A DNA stretch of 64,000 nt from Eriocheir sinensis (GCF_024679095.1 NC_066563.1:3436928-3500927); one strand, 5' to 3'. Counted from the first letter of the stretch, positions 19,755 through 34,730 are shown. The notes: generated by a model not told the origin, from the letters alone. Numbers and translations: made by a program.

Positions 19755-21090
19755 AAATGGGCATCAATTACACTGGTATTATACTACTCAGTGTGCCACG
19801 CAAGGTGTTTGCCCACCTATTGCTGATGCGAATTCGCAGCCAGCTGCTGAAGGTGCAGAGACCTGAACAGTCTGGATTTGTGCCTGATAAGTCAACAACT
19901 GACTGTATCCTAGCGCTTCGCGTGCTGGTGGAGTGCCAACGTGAGTTTTGACAGGGGATGTTTGCAGCCTATGTCGATCTCCAAAAGTCGTTTGACTCAT
20001 TGCATCGTAAGGCACTTTGGGATCTCCTGCGACTCTGTGGGATTCCTGAAAGAGTTATTGGTTTGCTGACTTGCCTGTATACTGGGACAGAGAGTGCTGT
20101 GAAGTGTGTGGGGGGCTTCTCCAGCTTCTTTCCCGTGAATGCGGGAGTGAGGCACGGATGTGTCCTTGCCCCATTGTTTTTCAGCACATGTATGGACTGG
20201 GTACTGGGCAGAGCTGTGGACTAGAGTCATTGTGGAGCATTCATTGGCAATACCAGGGTCACTGACCTTGTTTTTGCTGATGATGCAGTAACCCTGGAGG
20301 AGATGGCTGAGGTTTTGGTGATGTCTCCTGAGGCACTGCATGAGGAGGCAATGCCCTAAGGACTTCACAGCTCCTGGGCCAAGACCATGGTACAGGGGTT
20401 TGGAGGCTTGCTAGATGAAACAGTACAGTCTGTACATGCGTGTGGCGAGAACTTTGAGATCTCGGAAAGTTTCACATACCATGGTAGCATAGTTCATAAC
20501 CGGTGAGTCTTGCCAGGAAGTCTTACGGCAGATTGGTTTTGCCCACGGCATTATGGACTCGCTCAGCATAAGTATATAGCGTTGTCGATACCTGTGCAGA
20601 AGGACAAAGATCTGGATCAAGTCTCTTGTGCTGCCTGTCTTACTCTATGGTTGTGAGACATGGACACTAAATGGAGACTTGGAGAGGCAGATTGATGCCT
20701 TTGGTAATAGGTGTGTACGCAGAATCATGGGATATCACTTGAATGACTTTGTGTCAAACTGGCGACTACTTCGTGAGACTGATTCGACATCTATTACCTG
20801 CATAGTCCGTCAACGCCAACTCCGGCTATACGGGCACGTGGCACATTTTCCAGAAGCTGATCCTGCTCATTGGGTTGTCTCTGTACAAGACAATCCTGAG
20901 TGGAGGAGGCCAAGGGGATGCCCACAGAGTTCATGGCTCAAGAAAGTCAATAGATCCTGCCAGGAGGTACTCTGGATGGGAAGGGGGCCTGCATGGAGAC
21001 TCGCCCGGAGGGACCCTCGGACTTGGCGTCATAGGGTGGGTGAGGTGAAGCACCCCCCCAGCGTATGCCCCCATTGGCTGATTGACTGAT
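19755..21090 (+). mobile_element. RTE-like non-LTR retrotransposon, decayed
   Basis: 5'-truncated reverse transcriptase with F-V-P-D-K-S-T-T-D-C-I-L-A-L-R-V-L, then Y-V-D-L-Q-K-S-F-D-S-L-H-R-K-A-L-W-D-L-L, then G-V-R-H-G-C-V-L-A-P and the catalytic V-F-A-D-D-A-V. The C-terminal segment (Y-G-C-E-T-W-T-L and R-L-Y-G-H-V-A) is on a shifted frame at 20628-21089. There are at least four stops or frameshifts. The glycine motif has His where Gln is usual. The 3' end finishes in TTGGCTGATTGACTGATT. The clade name is provisional. Confidence 0.85.
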
Positions 21091-21404
21091 TATAGTCTTA
21101 GAATGTCATAACCTTCAAGATCACCTCTGCAGCCTGTTCCCTCAGGGGGCCTGGGATCCTCAGCTACTTCTTTGCAATCTGCAAGGCTATTGTAAAGTGG
21201 CAGTTTTCCACAGAATTTTGGGTTGCCTAATTTGGTGTACTTTATTGCAGTCTACAGTGCTGGTGGTGGCGGAAGGCGCGGATCGTCACGCGGCATCCGC
21301 CACTGCCAAATTCACTTGACCCCCTGTCTCACTCGGATCACTGAGTATCAGGAAAAAAGTTACATCTGGCAACTCATGTGAGAGCCTACTCTCAACAGTT
21401 GATT

Positions 21405-21880
21405 TACATAGATTTTAAATAAAGACAACAGAAGACCCATGGTCCAGACTTCAGGTGGTCTGTCCTGTCCCTTAAAGTTTTACATTTACATTAATCAGAA
21501 GACTCCAAAACGTTGCATCTACTCTGATATTAAGTTTGAAGAAGTGACGGTCCAGCTTTTTTTTGAAGGAGTCATCGTGTTACACTGACCACTGACGGTG
21601 GAAGCTAAACCATTAAGTATTTTTTAAAATTGATCAGTTTTCGAGGCGACGCTTTTTCAAGAGAGAACATGTTAAGGGTAGAAAGAACACCTCTAATAAA
21701 TTTAGCCTGCAGCTTGGATGGTGAACCAAAAAACCGTATATTCCAAAGTGGGGTCTGACTAAACTGTTGATTTGCATCATTGCTGAGAAATTTGAGTTTG
21801 ACGCGATTTTGACCCCCCCCCCCAAGGTCCCTTGGCGCAGCTTGAGTTTAATAACGCGCAGCATTTAATATCATTTTTTT
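21405..21880 (-). mobile_element. CR1-like LINE 3' fragment nested in Tc1-like element
   Basis: On the minus strand: L-V-R-P-H-F near 21760, T-L-N-M-F-S-L-E-K near 21680, then L-D-R-H-F-F-K-L-N-I near 21550. The 3' sequence corresponds phrase by phrase to the plus-strand copy at 51365-51535 (GACCGTCACTTC, GTTTTGGAG, CTGATTAATGTA, GACAGACCACCT, TCTGGACCATG, ATCTATGTAAA). It lies wholly between the Tc1-like terminal repeats. Confidence 0.8.
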
Positions 21881-22212
21881 TTCCTCGTTCAAAACTGAAG
21901 GACCTGGCAATCTATCCCAAGCTGAAATTTATTTTGTGCAATCCTTTTGAGCTTTTGCCTCTTCGCCAGTGAGAAAACGAGTTACCAATCTTTGTTGCCC
22001 CAATTCCCAATTAATGAGTGGCTTTCAAGACACACAAACAATTTCTATGCCCTGCTCCTCAGTAGCTTACCTACGAAGTTAGACTAATAATGGGCCTGTA
22101 ATTACCTGGTTTTTTTTGTCCTTCTTTAAAAAATCGTGTCCGTTAGCCTTTTTTCCAATCTGAAGGGACAGTTTCTTTTAAGTTAGACAATGCATGCTCG
22201 GATTTACATTAG

Positions 22213-22238
22213 TTACTGGTGGTGGTGGTGGTGGTGGG
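22213..22238. repeat. (GGT)n short run
   Basis: Seven to eight GGT triplets inside the Tc1-like element. Confidence 0.9.
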
Positions 22239-23221
22239 AGGACTGTTATTATTAAATTATTAGAAAAGTAATTATTTAATAGGTTTGCAGCGTGTTGCTG
22301 TTGTTTATGTAACTGAAGAAGGATTTCGGATTATTTTACAGCTTTAAATGGGCACCTTAACTTTATTTTCAGATCTGCTGAGTCAACAGGCAGATCTTGC
22401 AGACGGTCACATGAGTTGCCAGTTGCCAGATGCCAGATGGCACAAGGTGTTATGGTTTGATGAGGCAAGCTTTGCGGTGAGTGGCAACCAAAGAGGAAGG
22501 GTTTCCCGCCCCTGCGGCAGTGATCCCTGTGACCCCCGCTACATAAAGCACATGGTGAAACACCCTGATTCACTCATGGTCTGGGGTTGCTTCTCATATC
22601 ATGGTGTTGGCAAACTAGTGTTATTACCAAAGAACATTAGAATGAGCTAGAACAGCTACTTTGAACTTAGCCTGGATGAACTTGAACCCTGCATGGATCG
22701 GTGTCAAGCTGAAGTTTTCATGCAGGATGGGGCACCATGCCACACTATAAATTTAGTGATGAACTGGTTTGAATTTTGTAATGTGAAGCTGCTAACACCC
22801 TGGATCTTAATCCAATAGAAAACCTCTGGGCGTTCATCAAACATCAGCTACAGGACCGGGACACTTCTTCCCTTCCGCGGCTTCAAAATGCCATTCAAGA
22901 AATTTGGGACAACATTAACCAGGAATATCTTCAAAACCTAACTGATTCCCTATCGAAGCATCTTCAGATGGTTAAGAAGAGTTACATATGAGTTTATATA
23001 TGCTATTAATTTTGGCAAACAGCCACTTAGTACCATTTCTAACCCCATTAATCATTCACTTGGAGCATCGGCAGCTTCCGCCACCACCAGCACTGTATAT
23101 TATCTGATAGTTATAAATTAGTGACAAAAGCAACAGAAGTAAATGAGTAAATGTTTATTTGCTGGAAAAAGGAAAACAGACATTATAAAGAGTTGATATG
23201 GGCTTCACATATCCACTAGGA

Positions 23222-25066
<1,845 letters not shown>

Positions 25067-26212
25067 TATATAAATGAACTAGGCCACTGAAACTTGTTCA
25101 TATGCTGGATGGGTGCCATGCATTAATAGTGCCGAAGAGCTTTCTTCAGCATCTTCTGTATCTTCAATAGCAGGAAACTTTATGTACAACTTACCAACAC
25201 ATTAAAGTCAACACACATTACTGGGCAGTGCCCATATGTAGTCTGGAACTGGAAGTCTGCGGACCTGTCTTCCTAGCTCACTAATGAAAACACCAGCATT
25301 AATCATACGTAAAGCAACTATTACAGTCAGCCAGACACCTGCTGCTACAGGTGTAAGCCACTTCTGGTGAGGTATTTACAGAGAGTGAGTACTGCAAGCC
25401 TATAGAAGACTCTACCACATTCTCACTGTCAGTGTCTTCTGAGTCTTACTAACACCTGAGAGTAGTTCAACATGCTCTCTAAAAAATGTATCTTACTATT
25501 CACACAAAACTACATTCCCCAGTTCCTCAAAATGATTTTTCTGAAGTACAGATAGTATGCAATCTGCCTCAGTAGCCATCTGGGGAGGGAACCAGGAACA
25601 TCCTCAGGTCATACACTCACTTCAGAAAATGACCTGAGGAAGTGTCTTGATAGCCCTTCCAGCTTCCTTTTCATTAACTTTTGCAATATTCATGGCCTTT
25701 GCTCTATTTTCATTCTGGGGAACACCATCTTGACAAAACTGTACCTCTTCTTCACTGAATCTCAGGTTTCTGAAGTTTCTGAAGTTTCTGAACCATTTCG
25801 TCCTACATTTTCTATACCAAATTCCAGTCCAAAGCCAAATGCTGCGACCGCATACACAAAGATTTACTCGTTCTCAAGCCCATGTATGATCTTGGTTCTT
25901 CAGCATTTTCTATCTGGCTAAGAATTCATTGTCATTCTTACACTAAATATGCTTGTGCTCTTTATCTCACCTAATTCTATTATGTAACTTTTTTTGTATT
26001 ATTTGATTCCAAAGCAGAGCACATCCTAACTTCTCCCTTTAATGAAATCTCTGTCTTGAGGTTTCAGTGTTCACCAGTAACTGTGGCTTATTACCACTTT
26101 GCTTTCTTTAACGATCTTAAACAGATGGTTTAGCACCCTACATGTATCCCTCTACCTTGGAGACACATTTCAGGTCAGAGACCCCTTATATTTTATGTGC
26201 CCCAGGCATTAT
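25067..26212. other. No gene seen
   Basis: AT-rich. Includes three tandem TTTCTGAAG units at 25767-25794. No recognised repeat family or exon. Confidence 0.45.
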
Positions 26213-26216
26213 TAAC

Positions 26217-26455
26217 CCTTTCCATACTGTGACACAGACGTCGGCGTCACAGTATGGAAAGGGTCAAGAGGAAATGGAAGAGGATTAATCCTCTTCTAAA
26301 CCTCTCAATCCTCCTCTAAATTCCTCTTAATTTTCTTCCATTTCCTCTTAAGAGGTTTAGAAGAGGATTAAGAGGTTTAGAAGAGGACTAACCCTTTCCA
26401 TAGGGTGATGCCATCGGACGCCAACGTCAGCATCGCCGGAGTGAAGGTGTTAAGG
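26217..26455. mobile_element. piggyBac-like MITE remnant with palindromes
   Basis: After TTAA (26213-26216) comes a near-perfect hairpin. CCCTTTCCATACTGTGAC is followed within a few bases by its reverse complement, ending at 26263. A second CCCTTTCCATAGGGTGATGCC begins near 26393, and GGAGTGAAGGTGTTAA ends the region. Between them, AGAGG(A)TTTAGAAGAGGATT phrases form another inverted repeat. TTAA flanks and CCCTTT ends suggest the piggyBac type. No protein is encoded. Confidence 0.65.
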
Positions 26456-27064
26456 TGATGTCTAGGATGGAGACCCATTGCACATTCCTTGTGCTTCACA
26501 CAAGGGAACTGGATTCTTATTATTCTTAAAAAAAAAAAAATAATAATAATAAAAAATAAGGACAATCCTGTCCTCTATTTGTCAAAACTGTGCTTTAAGG
26601 GCTTTTTTCTGTTTCTGTTAGACCCTTGAGCTGCCCCATAGCAGAAAAAAGATTATTATAAAGCTGCCAACAATTGACCTTTTACATATTGTTGGATTAT
26701 ACAACAGCCCAACATACCTCAGAAACAATATACTAACATGAAATTCAGTAACTACAACATGGAATCTGCACATATCCTATGATTAAAGGAAAAAAAAGTG
26801 AAGGAGATTATGATGAATAGATGGATTGAAATGGCAGTATAATTAGGAAAACTAGAAATGTTTTAGTAACACACAAGGGCTATGGGATATGTATCTGAAA
26901 GGGTGAAGAAAGTAGTTATGTACTGTGCTAATAGAAATCAACAAGTTCTAGGATTTGAAGATCTGGGAAGGGATATAAGGATGTCATCAATGGAGCAGTT
27001 CAGTTTTTGTATAATACTGTAGCCAGTACCCTCTCAGAAAGAACTATTTTTTTCAGCTCAGAAG
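26456..27064. other. No gene seen
   Basis: AT-rich sequence with an A-run at 26528-26540. Confidence 0.45.
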
Positions 27065-27217
27065 ACCAGTCTACGGGTGCTGCTAGGGTTTCACCCCCCC
27101 CACCCCCCCATCACCCTTGCTCAAGAGGGGGCAGTAACTGCTCCTGTCAGCGAAAAACACATCGTGGTCTAAGCGAGACTTGAATCTCAGCCTGGCGGCT
27201 GACAGGCATGGAGCTAC

Positions 27218-27225
<8 letters not shown>
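27065..27225 (-). mobile_element. tRNA-like SINE, family 2, copy 1
   Basis: On the minus strand: GTAGCTCCATGCC at the head, a B-box-like GATTCAAGTCT (27175-27188), and downstream CGCTGACAGGAGCAGTTACTG..CCCC..TGAGCAAGGGTGATGGG. This matches the element at 41740-41982 in order. A (GT)n run begins right at its head. Confidence 0.65.

Positions 27226-27284
<59 letters not shown>
27221..27284. repeat. (GT)n microsatellite
   Basis: About 62 bp of GT. Confidence 0.97.
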
Positions 27285-27287
<3 letters not shown>

Positions 27288-27854
27288 CTAGTTAAGAAAA
27301 TAAATGAGATGAGCTACTGCCTGTGTTCACTCACTTCCATTTCCAATCATACAAAAAAAAAAAAAAAAAAAAGTTTGCTTGCATGTGCAAAGAATCATAA
27401 ATTTGATAGATGTAAATAAACAGAACAATATTTTGATATTTAGATAGAATTGGGAGATCAGAGCATATAAGAGAGTAATGGTAGTAAAAAAGTACATTGG
27501 TAATTTGTTGAGGCCTGTGTAGAGGGAAGGATATTCTTAGCAAATACAATGTTTGAGCAAATGATGACCCTCAGGTACACCTGGAGGAAGAGAATCAAGA
27601 GCAACATGTCATTTTTATATTAATCACATACATGCCAGAAGACTGAAGGATGAGACAGACAAGTTGTGCGACAGAAATTTCAGTGTTCTGACGATTCTCA
27701 CGAAACAAAGATTTCTTGTTGTATATGAGTATAGCCATATGAAATGTGTAACGAGCTGCTGCTACAACCACAACATGTGTTGAAGAAGTCTGAAGGAGCA
27801 CAGGCATATGAAGCATGTGACATTTTATTTGCTGCCCCCTCCACCTTGTCTAGC

Positions 27855-28170
27855 ATTTCCTTGGTGCAATGGTTAGCATGCGTTACTTCAAAGCTGCAGG
27901 CTTGGGTTTGAACCCTGACCTGGGCAGTTGGCACGCAGTCCACTCAGCTGTTCAGCCTTCCTTTCAGGATGGTCAATATATGGGTACCTAAGGAAACCTG
28001 GGGAAGGTAAACTGTGGCAGCCTGGATGTTGCATCAGCCCTGTGTCCCAGGTTACAGGGTTCTTACCCACCACAGGCTTAAGGGCCAATGATACAGAAGT
28101 GAGCACCACGGCCGAGTGCAGCTATAGTATATGGTCCCAACTTTACCTGTATTCTTTAATCCTCCAGCCT
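27855..28170 (+). mobile_element. tRNA-derived SINE, family 1, copy 2
   Basis: Head with GGTGCAATGGTTAGCATGCG (A-box region, 27864) and GGGTTTGAACCCT (B box, 27904-27916). The body matches copy 1 phrase by phrase: AGCTGTTCAGCCTTCC, AAACCTGGGGAAGGTAAACT, CCCTGTGTCCCAGGTTA, CACCACAGGCTTAAG, and the end AACTTTACCTGTATTCTTT. It is more diverged in the B box (T for C). It is a retroposon, not a tRNA gene, because no acceptor stem can close. Confidence 0.87.
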
Positions 28171-28179
28171 ACATGTACT

Positions 28180-30962
28180 ACTTATGAAGTAAACTTTTAA
28201 CTGCAAATTTTCTTAATATACCTTTCTCTCACCACTACTGAACATACACTGGCTTCTGAAAGGAAGAATTTTTTTATAGAATTTCTAATACTCTCTTTCT
28301 CTCTCTCTCTCTCCTTCCCTAACTTCTGCATTTCTTTTACTAAATAATATGCAGACATCAAGGCCAGTTAAAAACTTTGACAGCCATGTTTTATCATCTA
28401 GCACAATGCTATCACATACACAGTGGAAAGTGACGTAAACAAGAGGGAAAATTATGCTGATGTGTGGACAGGATGAAGATGGACGAATGAAGACCTTGAG
28501 TGAATTTGGAGGGAATGGTGCATCATATGAAAAGTGCTGATAATTTGATGTATAATTTCAGAACATTTCTAAGGCTTTCAAGTACATAAAGACAAAAAAA
28601 TGTCCTTCGCAAGAAATACTTACTATTACTTATGGAACCCCCACGTCTGTAAACAGGGTCCAAAAGAATTGGTTGTGGGAAAAGCCAAACCCAAAATTGC
28701 CTTAAATTTGTTATCACACATGATTAGCACAAACAAATTATTAAATTTACTAGATATTTTCATCAAACTGCATCCATCACCTTGTTTCTTTCTTTGAAGA
28801 ATGCCTAAAAATGGTACATGGAACCCTGGATGGGAGTTGTACATGCACTTGCATAATATATTAAAATATTTCTTATATTGTTTCATTCAGCAAACTGACA
28901 TTAATCTTATTTTTCCCTTGGATGGTAAATAACATGAGCCCCTGGAGAAAATAGTAGCAACACAAAGGAAACAAAAGTTGGCAATTCGTCCTAATAAACA
29001 ATTGAGGACATTATATGTTGGCACCAGTAAACTTATCACTCTCATCGCCTACTTCTTGAACACTCTCAAGGAAGTGACCATGGTAGAAATCTCTTAAGAA
29101 ACTGCTGTCCACACAATTCCACTTATGATAATACTTTTCTCATTTTATTCTTAAAAAATAAATAAATATTGTGAAATTGCCATAAAGCAAACACTTTGAT
29201 ATGCATGGGAATGCACACCAGAGACCAAAAAGAGGTGGGGTGCAACGTCAAATGCCTCGCAAAGCTTCTTAGAGTTTATCACCATCATAGTTGCCCAATA
29301 AATATTTTCCAATATGACTATTTCCATGAAGTTCTTATAAATTTGAATATCAGCTTTAGTGAGAAACGGAGGCATTGGCTTCTAAGGCAATACTTACTAA
29401 CATACATACACATATTATTATACATATAGACATAAAAAGTAAGAGTATGCATCTATTTCTAGTCTGGGATGTATGTACAACTAGTTACGTCTTGATAGGA
29501 TGACTACCATTATAACGGATAATTCTTTTATGGTTAGTGTGTTTCATATTATTCTCTTTGAATAGCCATTTTTGTTTAAATATTTCTGGTCCTTCATCAC
29601 TTATATATATTCTTGAGTTTTCTGGATTTAAAACATCACTTTCTTCACCACAGAAAGAATTGATACTTAAATTTGTGTGTGTATGTGTGTGTGTTGTGTG
29701 TTGTGTGTGTGTGTGTGTGTGTTGTGTGTTGTGTGTGTGTGTTGTGTGTGTGTGTGTGTGTGTAGCTAATATTTTTTTTCAAGATCTATGTACATGGTTC
29801 TTAAGATTCCACTAAAATATTTAAAAATGCTCGAATATCAATTACATTTTCATTTTTCTTCATTTCTAGTTAATCTCCTGGAAAACTTGCATTTTTTTAT
29901 ATTTCACCTTCTCAGAACATTTGTTGTGACTCTACATACAATCTAATCTTTTGGCATGTTAGCATAGCTACTAAGTTATTGTATTTGTACAGCAAATTCA
30001 AATAAATTGCAAATTTCATAAAAAAAAGTACCAAAAAACAGGAGGGTTCTGGCATATCAACACTGCTAATATTAAGCAGATTTGAGTCCTCTCACCCATG
30101 ACTCAAGTTTGATAACTCATTTCTGTGAATGAGGAAAGTCAATTATGGAAAACTACTCTTTTGAATGATGTTATAATTCACCTGGAGTAGCTCCCTTTAT
30201 ATTCATATTAGAATGGGTCTCAATGATCGTTATTACACAGTTGTAATAAAAACTTGTTTAACAAAGGTTATCAAACCTTATCAGAACTGAGCCTGGGAAG
30301 ACTTTTTACATATAAAAATATTTAAGATTCAGTCCTGCAAGGAAATAAACCCAACACACCTTTAACATTGTTTCTTTGAATAATATATCATTAAATAGCT
30401 TTTGCATGATTCAATCCATTAAGCAACTGTTGTATGCATGAAGAAAAAGTAAACATAACAATTATTTCTAAGGGAAACATCCTGCATGAATGACAAGTCT
30501 CAACTGACTGTTTCTGACTGCAGAGTAGCTGAATGGTTTTAGGCCAAAGCTCAAATGAGGAGTGTGATACTTTGAAGTACCTGCACATCAAAACTTAGCT
30601 TCTTCCAAAGCAAGAGCAAAGTCTGTTAAACCTAACCCAAATAATTTTTTTAATTATTATTATGGAATTATAGCAAAATGGGATTAAACTACTTATGACC
30701 TTCCATATGCACAATTGCATTCTTGTTAGATAATACATCACCCCAATAGGAACTCCTACAAACATTAAATATTCACAAAGTTTATGACAGACAATCTATG
30801 AAAAGATTTATATAATATTTCTTAACATCCATTACTTGTGAACAGCAAGCAAATAATATTTTCCACTACAAACAAGTTGCAATTTTTCCACTTTTCAAGT
30901 AAATCACTGTTTGTCATACTGGCATACAATGGGGAACATATAAATCAAAGATTACTCTGACT
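28180..30962. other. AT-rich region immediately downstream of STAT stop
   Basis: No transposon recognised apart from microsatellites. On the minus strand this follows the STAT stop codon, so at least its right part is probably STAT 3' UTR. Minus-strand ATTAAA at 30654-30649 and AATAAA at 29149-29144 are candidate poly(A) signals. Confidence 0.45.
29672..29762. repeat. Interrupted (GT)n
   Basis: GT run broken repeatedly by an extra T (GTGTTGTGTGTTGTG), about 90 bp. Confidence 0.95.
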
Positions 30963-31077
30963 TCACTGTTGTTTCATAAAGTTGGTTTGGAGGAAGTCGA
31001 GGCTGAAGTTAGAGAAGTCTGGGTCTGGCAGGTTTTCCAGGATGTCAGGATAATCAGGATCGTTGTAGGGGGGCATT
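30963..31077 (-). CDS. STAT: STAT terminal coding exon with stop
   Basis: 115 bases after a CTCCTCACAG acceptor. The first base completes the codon split at the previous donor. Translation: M-P-P-Y-N-D-P-D-Y-P-D-I-L-E-N-L, then P-D-P-D-F-S-N-F-S-L-D-F-L, ending K-Q-Q and TGA at 30965-30963. The tail is acidic with spaced Phe and Leu, as in an activation domain. The exon lies 23.7 kb from the preceding one. Downstream on the minus strand are a candidate ATTAAA at 30654-30649 and an AATAAA at 29149-29144. Which is used, if either, cannot be told from sequence. Confidence 0.78.
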
Positions 31078-34000
31078 CTGTGAGGAGAGAGAAATGTGTC
31101 AGTCACAACGCAGCAGCACAGTGACTCAATTTACTACCAGCACCACCACAACCAGCATGTTTCTATGACAGTTCTATCACCACCACCACTATTTTAATCA
31201 CCATCACCTTTGCAAGTCCAATTTTTTGCTAGTATGATCATCTATATGCAGAGAATGAATTGTTAAATAATGGCACATGACAATTTTCAAATGTGCATAT
31301 TTAAAAGTCAGTATGCAGAAAACTTCACTTTAAATTTTAGTTCAGAACATTCTACTCTAAGATGAGTAAATTAACTTTGTTTAATGGACTCAAATTTACA
31401 AAGTTACATTTCTACAATTTCCACTCCTTTTATTAAGTGGCTTTTATGGGACTTTCAATGCAGAAATCTGAGTACAGAAATCTTACTATGAAGCTTACAC
31501 TCAGAATAAGACAATAATTTTTTTAGTTTTGTTATGTTTACTGTATTCCTCTATAACTTTTGAAATCATTATAAAAATAAGTAAAATAAATTATAATGAA
31601 AAGTTAATGATGGTATTTATTCACCACACAATTCATAAACAGAAATATCCCATCTAATTCTGTAAAAGGGATTCCTCAAAAATCATTTTGAAAATACAGG
31701 TGTACTGCATCTTCCTACCATGCTGGCTGTGGGGATGTTGGCAGAATAACAAGTGGGTGGAGCCTTGGTCAAAAGCTGCATAGTCCAGCACTCAGTCACA
31801 GTGCATTTTCTTTCGAGTAAATTTCTTTTAACAAGTGCAAATTAGTACTAATGTCTGCAAAGTTGAATATGAAAATGCTGCAGTGACTGAGAAAAGCTTT
31901 GCTGCAGATCCATAACTATGTACAGCATGCAAGCAACCACCTTCCCACTTGTGAGCCACAAGATGCAAGTCAACAGAGTGAGTGAGTCTGCAGCCCATTG
32001 CTATGAGGACAGACACAAAGCCATCCCCAGAAATTTGAAATCTTGCTTGATACATCAATTATTCATTACAGATCTGCAGTGACCTCTGTTGACTTGTCTT
32101 GTATGCCTGTGACTGACAGAGTTTCTCTATCCTCTAAGCAAGTGCTGCTCATCACTTTTTCCTTTATATTTATCTTAATTGTAACATTTATACTCCTAAC
32201 ATTGCTTTTGGTAACAATATGTTGATTACTTTGGTTTTCATTTTCACTCATGCCACATTACCAAACACTCTCCATGAGAATGGTGTTGAAATACAAACAT
32301 GAAACAAAGAGTAAAATAGGGAAGGGTTAGAACAGCATGCTGTGAGTAAATTTTTTATTCCCAGTCATTGTGTACTGTACAAAGATGACCACTAATGAAA
32401 CAAGTAATCCAATGAGGTTTCATTCAGTATGTAATATTTAATGAAGCAAATCATAGGTCACTGTATATTTCTAAGTATAACTCAAAATACTTACAGATTG
32501 CAACTTATTGTTTGGCACAAAATAATACATTACATAGAGTATATAAAAGGCTACAACTACCGAAAAAGAAAACCATTATCAGAGTTGCAGATACTATCAT
32601 GTGCTTGTCTTGGCAATAAAAAAAGTGTATAAAATATAAAATTTGCTGCAATAGCAAAGTTCAGTGGTGCACCATGCCAAGAGACCGAAAGGTGAAAGTG
32701 GGGCAACAAAACCACTGCATCAACCCCATCATTGCTGGTGCAGCAGTTATGTTGCACTGCTTTACACCTGAGAAGCATGAGTATGGTCCTCTGCCATGGT
32801 GTACCCATGAGATTTTCCTGATAGTAAAGCTCAGTATTTTTTTTTTAGATTGTAGTTTCACCCTCAGAGCTACAGCATCTTGCACACCTATGGATTACTT
32901 ATTCAACATGCAGCCAAGTTGCTATGGTGAGAATCTGAGGCATCATCATTTCAGTACTGAAAACTAGTGTATGAAACTGAAGTAGTTATGTATCACTGAG
33001 TTTCTTTGTGAAAAGTGTACAGACTTTATTGTTTGAAGAGAGAGCTTAATGAATTCAACCAAATCAATAACCTACTAGTACTAGGCATCAAAGAAGCCTA
33101 ATCTAGTGTACCTTAATATGTTCTATTTCATGCATAACAAATCAGCACCCTTTTACCTAAGACAACCACTTTCATTTTTGCTCATCTTAGTGATAATAAA
33201 AGCACTATCTGATACTACTGCTTGAACTTGACTTGCTACATTACAAAAGTATAAGGAACAAATTCTTGAAGAGTAACTTATATCAAAAGCTGAACCCACA
33301 AAATAAACATGCAGGTATTTCTAAGATTAAACTAATTGCCTCGGAATTACACTGCTGAAAGTTAACAGCATATAATGCATAATGCTTTAAAAAATTCATC
33401 CTTATAAATATCATAATGCCAAACAAGAAACTTAAATCTAATAGTTTAGAAAAGCCATTACTTTGCTCAAAGAGAAGAAAATTCTTATTACTCTTTAATT
33501 TCAAATATTTATTGAGATCATTTTCATCAAGTAACCATCTTCTTATCATCAACCACTGGCAAAGCCCTCAGTTGGCTAAATAAGGTTATGAAAACAGTAA
33601 TAAAATATTTTGGTGTCATACAGGCTATTCATCTTTATAAAAATACTGCATGCAATGTCATGGTATGAAAACTCATGAACAGGTTACAATCACCCACCAC
33701 TTGGATGATTAATGGAATAATTTCCCATTAAGTACCTAACAGACATGAACAAAACGTGGCTAACTTATGTACAACCAGAGAATACACAGTGAGATGAGTA
33801 TTGGTGGACACAATACTGTACAGGCAACACCAACACCAAAACACTAAGATGTCATCAACCACTGATGAACCTAATTTGTCATTATCCTTCTGTAAACAGG
33901 GAAGTACTACTCCATAACGCTGACCCATGATTAGGTGCTTCCCAAGACTGACAATGCATGGCATGCAGAATCCATAAGATTCCTTTTACATGCTTGTCTA

Positions 34001-34726
34001 ATTACCTGTAACTGGCATGGGAGAGTATGTAATGACTGCAGTCACACTAAAAAAACTGCAATGTCTACCCCCATTATGCCAACCTGGCAAACAATACTTA
34101 AAATTATTGTGGAAGAAAATAAACAATAAAAAAATATTTTGCAACAATTAGGAAATACTGTGAAGCATAAAGTAATTACTTAAGGCCAGTCTCTTTTTTT
34201 TTCCAGGAAATCTCTTGTAAATTGCAACTATCATTTTTTTCAGTGGAATGCATCTACAGAAACTGAGATCAAGAAAATTATATCTTTGGCAAAATACAAT
34301 TAGAATATTTTTTAATATACATAATACGATAACCACATAAACAGCAAAAAAATGCAATTGATGATAGAACCTATAGAAGTGCAAGCACATGATTGCTGTT
34401 AGTTAAGATCAAATATAATGAAAAGCCTGTTCTCTGTTTGTAAATTATTTGTGAGATAATTTAGACTATAACTGTATGTACCTGACCTAGTTGCCCCATA
34501 TTATCTTGGCAATCCATTGCAATAAGTGGAACTCAGTTGGCAACTATTGTGAATATATGTATGATGGTTGTCTCTTGAGGCTATTTGTTACAATACCTTC
34601 AATGGAATTTAATAGAGTAATTAATCAGTAGTGCTGACAGGCATTTGCACATTTGAAATTTTCCATGAATTTGCCATGTTATGTTACTGCATCAATCACA
34701 CAACTTATCTGTTGTTAACTGCATAA

Positions 34727-34730
<4 letters not shown>
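31078..34730 (-). other. STAT last intron, 3' part; no further gene seen
   Basis: Unique AT-rich sequence. Frames such as 32674-32967 plus have no recognisable domain. Confidence 0.5.

Larger units (their letters stand above)
21255..23095 (+). mobile_element. Tc1-like DNA transposon with matching TIRs
   Basis: Bounded by TA dinucleotides. The ends are matching inverted repeats: CAGTGCTGGTGGTGGCGGAA at 21255 and its reverse complement ending at 23095, 21 bp in all. The transposase remnant at 22348-22990 has K-V-L-W-F-D-E-A-S-F, M-V-W-G-C-F-S, F-M-Q-D-G-A-P-C-H and, in a shifted frame, D-L-N-P-I-E-N-L-W. These are the D, D and E catalytic blocks of the Tc1 family. A TAG near 22648 and a frameshift near 22800 inactivate it. 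The 5' half of the gene is missing or replaced by a CR1-like fragment. Confidence 0.92.

Noticed and set aside
32674..32967. 97-residue frame in the last STAT intron
   Set aside because: No recognisable motif; could be chance in a long AT-rich stretch.
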